6,123 bases of DNA, from positions 1 through 6,123 of the forward strand of contig JAHDYN010000128.1 of assembly GCA_023383735.1 (NCBI GenBank), in the 5' to 3' direction. Every line of letters starts with the position of its first letter. Position 1 is the first letter of the stretch. A program made the translations under genes and the position numbers. This DNA is from Gammaproteobacteria bacterium. Its GTDB lineage: Bacteria > Pseudomonadota > Gammaproteobacteria > Steroidobacterales > GCA-2729495. Below the pieces are notes generated by a model that was given only the letters and a program-made list of their open reading frames with translations, had not been told where the DNA came from and did no database searches. This document shows positions 1 through 5,691 of the stretch, piece by piece.

Positions 1-911
1 TCAAGGCCCTGGCCGATTTCCAGAACTACATGCTGCTCGATCCCACCATGGGCGGGGCCAAGGGACTCAACAATCTGGTGATACAGGTCAACCAGATGAC
101 GCGCAACGATGATCCACGCTGGGCCGTGGTGCCGAACCGCGCCAGCGACGTCGGCGGCCTGATGTTCATGTACATGATGTCGGCACCGGTTCCAGGTGCC
201 CTGCTCGAGTATCTGGACACCGACGAGCAGCGCGCCAACATGGTTTTTTACTACAAGGACCATACCGGCGAGACCATTCGTCGCGCGATCCACATGGTCA
301 AGGAATGGCGTGACACGGTCGGCAGCAAGGTGCCGGGCCTGCATATCGATCTGGCCGGCGGCCCGGTCGGGGTTACAGCGGCGATCAACGAGGAAGCGTT
401 CGAGACCAACGTCATCGTCGTGCCGGCGGTCCTGGTGCTGATCCTGATGTTCACCTTCTGGTTCTACGGATCGCTGCATTCCGGCGTGATGATGCTGGTG
501 TCGATGGGTTTTGCGACCACGCTGACCTATGCCTGCATGGGCCTGCTCGACATGGGGCTGAACGTGAATACCGTGCCGATGATCGCGGTGGGCATCGGCC
601 TCGGCGTGGACTACGCGATCTACATGATGGACCGCATCAAGGAAGAGATGCATGGCGCGGGCGACCTGCAGGAGGCGGTGAAGCGTGCGGTCAGCACCAC
701 CGGCGTTGCCATCGCATTCACGGCCACCACGCTGATCGGCGGCATCATCATGTGGGTATTCATCTCCGATCTGCGCTTCCAGGCCGACTCGGCGCGGTTG
801 CTGATCATCATGCTGGTCCTGAATGCCTGCTCCGCGATGTTCCTGGTGCCGGCCTGGGCCGAGATCTTCAAGCCGAAGTTCATCATGCAGGCCGGCAGGG
901 AGCCGGCCTGA
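1..911 (+). CDS. RND/MMPL-family transporter, C-terminal part (5' truncated by window)
   Basis: The frame is open from the left edge (first full codon at base 3) to a TGA at 909-911, giving 302 visible residues; the true start is upstream of the window. A soluble periplasmic-type segment (about residues 1-130) is followed by a dense hydrophobic region with about five or six membrane helices, starting near VIVVPAVLVLILMF. A conserved RND/MMPL-type helix, GIGLGVDYAIYMMDR (bases about 594-638), contains the intramembrane Asp (codon at 609) expected in the proton-relay helix. The protein ends in a short cytoplasmic tail. Families with this layout are proton-driven exporters of lipids, hopanoids or hydrophobic compounds in the inner membrane; the substrate cannot be read from this part. 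A full protein would be about 750-900 residues. It converges with the Wzi-like gene, so it is probably a separate transcription unit. Family call is firm; substrate unknown. Confidence 0.88.
   Translation, partial: KALADFQNYMLLDPTMGGAKGLNNLVIQVNQMTRNDDPRWAVVPNRASDVGGLMFMYMMSAPVPGALLEYLDTDEQRANMVFYYKDHTGETIRRAIHMVKEWRDTVGSKVPGLHIDLAGGPVGVTAAINEEAFETNVIVVPAVLVLILMFTFWFYGSLHSGVMMLVSMGFATTLTYACMGLLDMGLNVNTVPMIAVGIGLGVDYAIYMMDRIKEEMHGAGDLQEAVKRAVSTTGVAIAFTATTLIGGIIMWVFISDLRFQADSARLLIIMLVLNACSAMFLVPAWAEIFKPKFIMQAGREPA
888..910. terminator. Perfect hairpin at the convergent gene ends (terminator-like, no T-run)
   Basis: Bases 888-896 (CAGGCCGGC) and 902-910 (GCCGGCCTG) form a perfect 9-bp GC-rich stem with a 5-nt loop, AGGGA. 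It covers the last codons and most of the stop codon of the transporter and lies just past the stop of the convergent Wzi-like gene. No T-tract follows on either strand, so it is not a textbook intrinsic terminator. It could act as a bidirectional pause or 3'-end-protecting hairpin. The structure is seen directly; the function is inferred. Confidence 0.4.
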
Positions 912-921
912 GGTCGCCGCC

Positions 922-2436
922 CTACAGCAGGTATTCGAGGTCGAGGAAGGCGGTGTAGTCGTCGTCGTCGGGCAGGTCCCTGAAGCCTGAATGGCTGGCG
1001 CTGCCGCCGACGCCGATCTTCCAGCGGCCGAAGATGCGCTGGTACTTCCCCGACAGCATCAGAAGGTCTTCGGAAATCTCGGTGACCGAGTTGCCGTTCG
1101 GCTCGCCAGGCCAGGCATCGCTGTTGTCCTTGTTCAGCTCGACATAGCGCAGCGACCACTGCCAGGTGGTGTCGTCATGCGTCTGGGAAATCATGCCGAA
1201 GACCACGGACGTGGCATCGTTGTCGTAGAGGTTGCCGATTGCCCGGCCCTCGTAGCGCATGCCGGTCTGGTAGATGTGGTGCTCGTAGTAGCAGTTGCCG
1301 ATGCCGATCGACCGGTTGGACCCGCAGTAGGCCAGGCTGTCCGTGTACTCGACAAACATCAGTACCGGTGTGCCCAGGAGGTTGACCGTGGTGTTGATGC
1401 CGCCGGAAGGACGCGCCTTGGTCCAGAACTTGGTGCTGCTGTCGCTGCCATCCTCGGCGAAGGACTGGTAGTAGAGGCCGAACTCGTGGCCGGCAACCGG
1501 CAGGGACAGGCGCAGGTCGTAGCCGGCCTGCTGGTTGCCCGGTTCATCGCTGCCGTCGGCACCGCAGTCCAGCCCTGCATTGCCGCAGTTGTCACGGCCG
1601 ATCAGCACATCCCAGAAAGTGCCCAGGCCATCCGGCCGGCCCTCGCCGGCCCATTGCGCCAGCCGGGTGACGCCGACCTCCAGCCGTGGATGCGCCTTGA
1701 AATTGAGCCGGAAGCCCCACAGCAGGGTGTTGTCGATCGTGCGGTTGGTGCCCATATCGGCCATGAACGTGGTGACCGTCCAGGGGATCTGGTAATCGTC
1801 CGTGAACGGCAGCCTGAAGGGACTCGAGTCGCGGCGCGTCAGCGCCACTGCAGGCATGGGCCGGGCATTGCTGGTGAGGCTCAGGTTGGTGTCCCAGCCC
1901 GGCGACCACCAGCGGTCCTGGAGTCCGGCCGACACCACCCAGTTGCCGAGCACCCCGGCCAGATAGCTTTCGTCGAGCCGGAATTCCTCATTGTCATCCG
2001 GATCGGGTACGTATGCCGGCTTCAGCTTGAGCGCCCAGCGGTCACCCATCGTGCTGTAGCTCATCGCCACGGTGTTCTTGTCCCGGTATTCGTCGCCGAA
2101 GCCCGCAAAGCGGTTGTCGTCGTTGGCAACCGTGATGCTGGCTGAACCGATGGACCGCTTCGAGAAATCGAGATGCCGCATGACGTCCTGCCAGGCATTG
2201 AGCGCTGTGGCATCGAGCCGACCGGCATCGACCGCACGCAGATCCGTCTCGATGGATGCCCACATCAGCGGCCAGGCGGTGACCGGTGCCTTGATGAGTC
2301 CCCGGTCCGCGAGGTACTGGATTTCCGCGCGCAGCGCGAGGTTCGATGTGTCGATCCAGGGCTCGGCGCGGGCCGTCGCGATGCTGCCGAGCAGGGCAAG
2401 GGTGAGCAGAAACGTTTCCGTGCGAAATATGGTCAT
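922..2436 (-). CDS. Wzi-like capsule assembly outer-membrane protein
   Basis: Encodes 504 residues. The ATG at 2436 was chosen because it starts a clear signal peptide (hydrophobic FLLTLALLGSIATA, likely cleavage after ARA, residue 24) and has a CAGGG at 2446-2450, 9 nt upstream. An open extension to 2583 adds 49 residues with no signal-like character. The mature protein begins with a helical segment (about 30-90), then alternating beta-strand-like stretches ending in LDLEYLL, as in outer-membrane barrels. Wzi-family hallmarks include GLQDRWWSPGWDTNLSLTSN (about 171-190) followed by ARPMPAVALTRRDSSPF. Known Wzi proteins are about 450-500-residue barrels that bind capsule at the cell surface; relatives also occur in O-antigen and exopolysaccharide loci. 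Two cysteine pairs (284/291, 371/382) lie in probable loops. Neighbouring transferases support a role in surface glycan display. The exact glycan is unknown. Confidence 0.85.
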   Translation of the reverse strand: MTIFRTETFLLTLALLGSIATARAEPWIDTSNLALRAEIQYLADRGLIKAPVTAWPLMWASIETDLRAVDAGRLDATALNAWQDVMRHLDFSKRSIGSASITVANDDNRFAGFGDEYRDKNTVAMSYSTMGDRWALKLKPAYVPDPDDNEEFRLDESYLAGVLGNWVVSAGLQDRWWSPGWDTNLSLTSNARPMPAVALTRRDSSPFRLPFTDDYQIPWTVTTFMADMGTNRTIDNTLLWGFRLNFKAHPRLEVGVTRLAQWAGEGRPDGLGTFWDVLIGRDNCGNAGLDCGADGSDEPGNQQAGYDLRLSLPVAGHEFGLYYQSFAEDGSDSSTKFWTKARPSGGINTTVNLLGTPVLMFVEYTDSLAYCGSNRSIGIGNCYYEHHIYQTGMRYEGRAIGNLYDNDATSVVFGMISQTHDDTTWQWSLRYVELNKDNSDAWPGEPNGNSVTEISEDLLMLSGKYQRIFGRWKIGVGGSASHSGFRDLPDDDDYTAFLDLEYLL

Positions 2437-2500
2437 GCGGAGCGGCCCTGGAAGCAGATGGTTGGCGACGCCGCGGACAGATTCCCCTGCAGTTTCGCCG

Positions 2501-2515
2501 GCGCAATGGTTGCGC
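2501..2515. repeat. Inverted repeat upstream of the Wzi-like gene
   Basis: GCGCAA (2501-2506), a TGG spacer, and TTGCGC (2510-2515) form a perfect 6-bp inverted repeat, 65 bp upstream of the Wzi-like ATG. It could be a regulator site or a small hairpin in the leader of that gene. No T-run follows, so it is not a good terminator. The repeat is short and may be chance in GC-rich DNA. Confidence 0.3.
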
Positions 2516-2535
2516 GGGCCGGGGGATAATGCAAA

Positions 2536-2560
2536 CCGCACGGCGGCGTGATCAGTGCGG
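2536..2560 (-). terminator. Weak hairpin over the stop of the sialyltransferase-like gene
   Basis: On the minus strand CCGCAC (2560-2555) pairs with GTGCGG (2541-2536) across a 13-nt loop that holds the TGA stop of the upstream gene (2554-2552). The stem is followed by TTTGCATTAT, only a short T-run. This may be a weak terminator or attenuator between the transferase gene and the Wzi-like gene, or chance. The rest of the 115-bp spacer (2437-2551) holds the 2501-2515 repeat and no convincing promoter. Confidence 0.22.
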
Positions 2561-3655
2561 CAGCTTTTCCTGCAACACTGCATCGAGCTTCCGCGGGTCG
2601 GCGATCCAGCGTCTTACGGTTTGCAGATACAGGGCGTCGCTCGGGCTGTCCTCGCACAGCTTGATCCGCCGGCAATAGCGTTCAAAGCCCATGCCGGCGG
2701 TCGAGAGGACCGATACGATCCCCGGGGGGGCCGTGTTCCCCGGCAGCATGGCTTCAAGCGGAATCTTGCCCGGCAGTCGGGTCACGCGGTCGCCGAGGAA
2801 GCTGTAGTCATCAGCATCCTCGGCGGGATGGTTCTTGAGCACCACAGGTCTGCCGAGGGCCTGGATGTGGCTGACGATGCGCTCATACACGCGCTGCTTG
2901 TCCGCAAGGCTGACGCCCGGAATTCGGAAGGGCTGGGTGGCGACGATGACCTGCTGCGCATGACGGGGGATGGTGGCAAGGCTGCTGAATATCCGTTCCA
3001 TCATCGCGCGCGCCGAGCCATGATCAAGGAAATCGATGCGCCGGCCCTTGTGGCGTATCCGTCCCGGCAGCCGCTCCGGGTTCAGGGCGTATATGGCCGT
3101 GCAGGATGTTTCCTCACCCATGACCCGGGAGCGCGGCGGCAGCCCGTGCAGCAGTCGTCCCGCCCATTTCCAGCACGGGCAAAGCTGCAGGCGGTAGTTC
3201 GATTCGCCGTCCTCGATCAGCGAGAATCTCCCGATCAGGAGTCTGAGCAGGCGTGCCATCCTGTTGCGCTCGTTGAAGAGCCAGAGCTGCGGTTGCCGGT
3301 TGCCGGCTTGTGTCCTGGTCAGCGCTGCCGAGAGTTCCGGTGCCGAGTCGGCCAGCAGGGTACGCAGTGGTCCCCGCAGACCGGCCGGCGCGCGCCAGTT
3401 GCGCATGGCAAAGAAGTAACACAGCCTGCCGCGGAGACTGTCGTCCATGTATTCACGGACGCTGCTTCGGCTCATTTCGTGAACCATGATGTTTGCCGGC
3501 AGCGAGCCGAGATCCCAGTCCGCAAGGGAGGCGTGCTGATAATCGGCGAAGTACAGGATGTGATGCGATTCCGCCCTGTGCAAATCGGCCCGCAGCAGTG
3601 CGAACAGCAGATGCCGGGCGGTCGAACAGACGTAGATGCTCAGTTCGGGCTGCAT
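2552..3655 (-). CDS. Sialyl/polysialyltransferase-like GT-B glycosyltransferase
   Basis: Encodes 367 residues. The frame stays open far upstream, but that part is antisense to the GT4 gene, so the ATG at 3655 was chosen: it is followed directly by a Rossmann-like first strand (LSIYVCSTARHLLFALLRA), and no other usable start lies in the intergenic region. The ribosome site is weak. Three landmarks match bacterial sialyltransferase-related GT-B families (GT52, GT38 and relatives): an acidic-acidic-Gly motif in FSLIEDGESNY (E148-D149-G150), an HP motif in VVLKNHPAED (H276-P277), and a Ser/Thr motif in VSVLSTAGMG (S318-T319), preceded by the typical KIPLEAML segment. In those families the acidic residue is the general base and HP binds the CMP donor. 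No N-terminal signal or membrane helix is evident, so it is probably cytosolic or membrane-peripheral. Donor may be a CMP-nonulosonate, but this is inferred from motifs only. Its product may decorate the surface glycan handled by the adjacent Wzi-like protein. Confidence 0.72.
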   Translation of the reverse strand: MQPELSIYVCSTARHLLFALLRADLHRAESHHILYFADYQHASLADWDLGSLPANIMVHEMSRSSVREYMDDSLRGRLCYFFAMRNWRAPAGLRGPLRTLLADSAPELSAALTRTQAGNRQPQLWLFNERNRMARLLRLLIGRFSLIEDGESNYRLQLCPCWKWAGRLLHGLPPRSRVMGEETSCTAIYALNPERLPGRIRHKGRRIDFLDHGSARAMMERIFSSLATIPRHAQQVIVATQPFRIPGVSLADKQRVYERIVSHIQALGRPVVLKNHPAEDADDYSFLGDRVTRLPGKIPLEAMLPGNTAPPGIVSVLSTAGMGFERYCRRIKLCEDSPSDALYLQTVRRWIADPRKLDAVLQEKLPH

Positions 3656-3688
3656 GCTCGGTTGGTGTGCAGTGCTAAAGGCATCGCG

Positions 3689-3715
3689 CTTATATTCGGT
3701 TGCTTGTACATGCAA
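3689..3715 (-). promoter_or_regulatory. Candidate minus-strand promoter for the sialyltransferase-like gene
   Basis: On the minus strand TTGCAT (3715-3710) is followed after 15 bp by TATAAG (3694-3689); reading the -35 as CTTGCA gives 16 bp. It sits in an AT-richer patch within GC-rich DNA and would start transcription about 25-30 nt before the ATG at 3655. The spacing is slightly short for sigma-70. The same AT-rich core (TATATT, 3691-3696) could be the -10 of a plus-strand promoter for the GT4 gene, but I see no good -35 for it. Confidence 0.33.
3700..3715. promoter_or_regulatory. Near-perfect 16-bp palindrome, operator-like
   Basis: TTGCTTGT|ACATGCAA reads the same on both strands except for one mirrored pair (7 of 8 positions in each half match). 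It lies in the 81-bp region between two divergent transferase genes and overlaps the -35 of the candidate minus-strand promoter. That placement is what is expected of a site for a dimeric regulator. The palindrome is seen directly; binding is inferred and no regulator gene is in the window. Confidence 0.4.
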
Positions 3716-3736
3716 GTCCAGAGCTGGTGACGCACA

Positions 3737-4891
3737 ATGTACTCCGGTGCGGGGCATGAGCGCGGGGAAATTCTGCCGGTGGCTGACAGCAAGATCAGGA
3801 TACTGGTGATCGCCGACTATCTCGGCCGCCGCAACCTCAATCCGGTCCGGCCCGAGGCGGCACAGCTGGCCGGTGCACAGGCCTCCGGTGAGGTCGACAT
3901 CACCGTGATGTGCAGCCCGGAGTCCATCCTGGTGGACTACTACCGCGGGCTGGGCCTCCGGGTCGTGCCGCACAAGATCCGCAGCAAGGTATCCCTGCGG
4001 TCGATCCGCTTCATCCGCAAGCTGGTGCGCGATGAAGGTTTCCGGATCATGCACCTGTTCAACAGCCGGGCGATCAGCAATGGCGTGCTGGCTGCCATGG
4101 GGCTGCCGGTCAAGGTGCTGGTATACCGTGGCCAGCCGGGGAGCCTGCGACGCTACGATCCGATCAGTTACCTGAACTGCCTCAATCCGCGCATCGACAG
4201 GATCATCTGCGTGTCCGAGGCGGTGAAGACCTATCTGGAAGAGCAGATGTGGTGGGGCAAAGACAAGCTGGTCACCGTGTACAAGGGGCACGATCTTGCC
4301 TGGTATCAGCAGCCCGCGGCAGACCTCACTGCACTGGATCTCCCGGCTGATGCGTTCAAGGTTGCGATGGTTGCCAACCTGCGTGCCCACAAGGGCCTGC
4401 ATGTACTGATTGCAGCCACGCACTACCTGCCCGATGAGGCGCCAATCCACATTCTGCTGGTCGGCCCCAGGCCGGACGACCAGGCGGTGCTCGAGGCAAT
4501 CGGCAAGGCTGCCCATCCCGAACGCATCCATGTGCTCGGCTATCGCGAGGATGCGCCCGAGGTGGCGGCGGCCAGCGACATCATCGTGCTGCCGACCACC
4601 AAGCGCGAGGGTCTGGCACGGGCGGTCGTCGAGGCCATGGCCTATGGGCGCCCGGCGGTCATCTCCAACAGCGGCGGCAATGCCGAGCTGGTTGCCGATG
4701 GCGAGTCCGGGTTCGTCGTGCCGGTCAATGATCCGCAGGCGCTGGCCGCCGGCATCGTGAAGCTGTGGGCAGATCCGGACATGCGTGCGCGTTTCGGGGA
4801 GGCGGCGCGAAACCGCATCCGGGACATCTTCAACGTGGAGCAGGGCACGGCAAAAACCCTGCAGGTCTACCGGGAACTCGCCGGTAGCTGA
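3737..4891 (+). CDS. GT4-family glycosyltransferase
   Basis: Encodes 384 residues from ATG 3737, or 370 from GTG 3779. The GTG has a GGGGA at 3764-3768, 10 nt upstream, and brings the first strand (KIRILVIADYLG) to residue 5, usual for the family, so it may be the real start; the ATG is kept as the longest reading. The N-terminal donor-independent lobe (about 19-190) binds the acceptor. The C-terminal lobe carries the GT4 features: VAMVANLRAHKGLHVLI (209-225), IHILLVGPRPDD (237-248), the nucleotide-sugar E-x7-E motif EGLARAVVE (E291, E299), then MAYGRPAVISNSGGNAELV and a DGESGFVVP turn. It is a retaining transferase, probably cytosolic or peripheral at the inner membrane, adding a sugar to a lipid-linked or core glycan. 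It is the only plus-strand transferase here, divergent from the sialyltransferase-like gene and convergent with the GT2 gene. Sugar specificity is unknown. Confidence 0.9.
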   Translation: MYSGAGHERGEILPVADSKIRILVIADYLGRRNLNPVRPEAAQLAGAQASGEVDITVMCSPESILVDYYRGLGLRVVPHKIRSKVSLRSIRFIRKLVRDEGFRIMHLFNSRAISNGVLAAMGLPVKVLVYRGQPGSLRRYDPISYLNCLNPRIDRIICVSEAVKTYLEEQMWWGKDKLVTVYKGHDLAWYQQPAADLTALDLPADAFKVAMVANLRAHKGLHVLIAATHYLPDEAPIHILLVGPRPDDQAVLEAIGKAAHPERIHVLGYREDAPEVAAASDIIVLPTTKREGLARAVVEAMAYGRPAVISNSGGNAELVADGESGFVVPVNDPQALAAGIVKLWADPDMRARFGEAARNRIRDIFNVEQGTAKTLQVYRELAGS

Positions 4892-4903
4892 ATCGGGCTA
4901 TCG
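4882..4903 (+). terminator. Weak hairpin spanning the convergent GT4/GT2 stops
   Basis: CGGTAGC (4882-4888) can pair with GCTATCG (4897-4903), with one G-U pair and an 8-nt loop, in the plus-strand RNA. It covers both stop codons and the 6-bp gap. Only a poor TCTTTCC follows several bases later. On the minus strand the wobble becomes an A-C mismatch, so any function would favour the GT4 transcript. Possibly chance. Confidence 0.2.
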
Positions 4904-5677
4904 CGCGGTCTTTCCGTCGCGGCTCTGTTCCAGGTACCACAGCCCGGCGTACTTGTTGAACGAGGCCTGGGCAAACATCACCGCCATCATCAGCCCGCGC
5001 TGGCCATCCAGAAAACCGAGCCTGAGCACGTAAATCAGGAAGAAGGTCCATACGGCACGCACGATGGCAAAGGGGATGCCGAAGCTCCTGGTCTTCTGCG
5101 CAAAGTACTTGCGGCTGGTTTCCCAGGCATAGCTGCGGTTTTTTTCCAGCAGATGATCAAAGCCCCTGAGCGAGTTGTGCATCAGATAGCCCTTGCGGAT
5201 CGTGCCGGTCTTTCCTTCTGTCACGATATGGCCGTGTACGACCACCGGGGTGATGTGTGCGCCTGCGCGTCTGAACAGGCGTTTGGGCGCCCGCGCCGAG
5301 CGCCCGTGCTTCAGCTGCTTGCCGAGGATCACGTTGCCCCACGGCAGCTTGAAGGCGGTTTCCTCGATCTGGGGCCTGGACAGGATGGTCCTGATGGAGG
5401 CTTTCATCTCCGGATCCAGCCACTCGTCGGCATCGATGATCAGTACCCAGTCGCAGCTGGCCTGGTCGAGCGCGCGCTGTTTCTGGAAGCCATCGCCGGG
5501 CCAGTCTTCGGTGATCCAGACCTTGTCGGTGTACTCGCGGACGATGTTCAGCGTGTCATCGGTGCTGCCTGAATCGAACACGATGATTTCATCGGCGATG
5601 TGCCTGAGCGATTCCAGGCAGGGACGGATGCGATCCTGCTCGTTCATGCAGACGATGATTGCCGACAGTGAGTGCAT
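4898..5677 (-). CDS. GT2 glycosyltransferase, WaaE/LgtF-like
   Basis: Encodes 259 residues, the usual size for this group. The ATG at 5677 has GGGGG at 5683-5687, 5 nt upstream, and leads straight into the GT-A first strand LSAIIVCMNEQDRI. Further landmarks are DEIIVFDSGSTDD (29-41) for nucleotide-sugar binding, WVLIIDADEW with the metal-binding D82-x-D84, and a C-terminal region with hydrophobic, membrane-associating segments (IVRAVWTFFLIYVLRLGFLDG, about 205-225, and GLMMAVMFAQASF). This pattern is that of the WaaE/LgtF group, inverting transferases that add glucose (or another hexose) to inner-core heptose of lipooligosaccharide, though members also act in O-chain and exopolysaccharide loci. 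It follows the upstream transferase gene by only 14 bp and probably shares its transcript. Acceptor and sugar are not certain. Confidence 0.88.
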   Translation of the reverse strand: MHSLSAIIVCMNEQDRIRPCLESLRHIADEIIVFDSGSTDDTLNIVREYTDKVWITEDWPGDGFQKQRALDQASCDWVLIIDADEWLDPEMKASIRTILSRPQIEETAFKLPWGNVILGKQLKHGRSARAPKRLFRRAGAHITPVVVHGHIVTEGKTGTIRKGYLMHNSLRGFDHLLEKNRSYAWETSRKYFAQKTRSFGIPFAIVRAVWTFFLIYVLRLGFLDGQRGLMMAVMFAQASFNKYAGLWYLEQSRDGKTAR

Positions 5678-5691
5678 GGCAGCCCCCGTGC

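Noticed and set aside
991..2145. 384-residue open frame on the plus strand, antisense to the Wzi-like gene
   Set aside because: The minus frame has a signal peptide and clear Wzi-family segments. The plus frame is rich in Val/Ala/Arg/Gly with no recognisable domain, as expected for a GC-rich shadow frame.
2437..2583. N-terminal extension of the Wzi-like protein to an ATG at 2583
   Set aside because: It would bury the signal peptide 49 residues inside the protein and overlap the end of the upstream gene; the ATG at 2436 gives a normal exported protein.
3662..3696. Plus-strand promoter TTGGTG ... TATATT for the GT4 gene
   Set aside because: The spacing between the two elements is 23 bp, too long for sigma-70, and alternatives at 17-19 bp match the -35 poorly.
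2555..3730. 391-residue open frame on the plus strand covering the sialyltransferase-like gene
   Set aside because: It covers nearly the same span as a minus-strand gene with ordered family motifs. Its own translation shows no domain, and it ends just before the GT4 gene without a plausible start context.
3656..4531. Extension of the sialyltransferase-like frame upstream through the GT4 gene
   Set aside because: The additional residues are antisense to well-conserved GT4 sequence and show no family features; the GT-B first strand begins right after the ATG at 3655.
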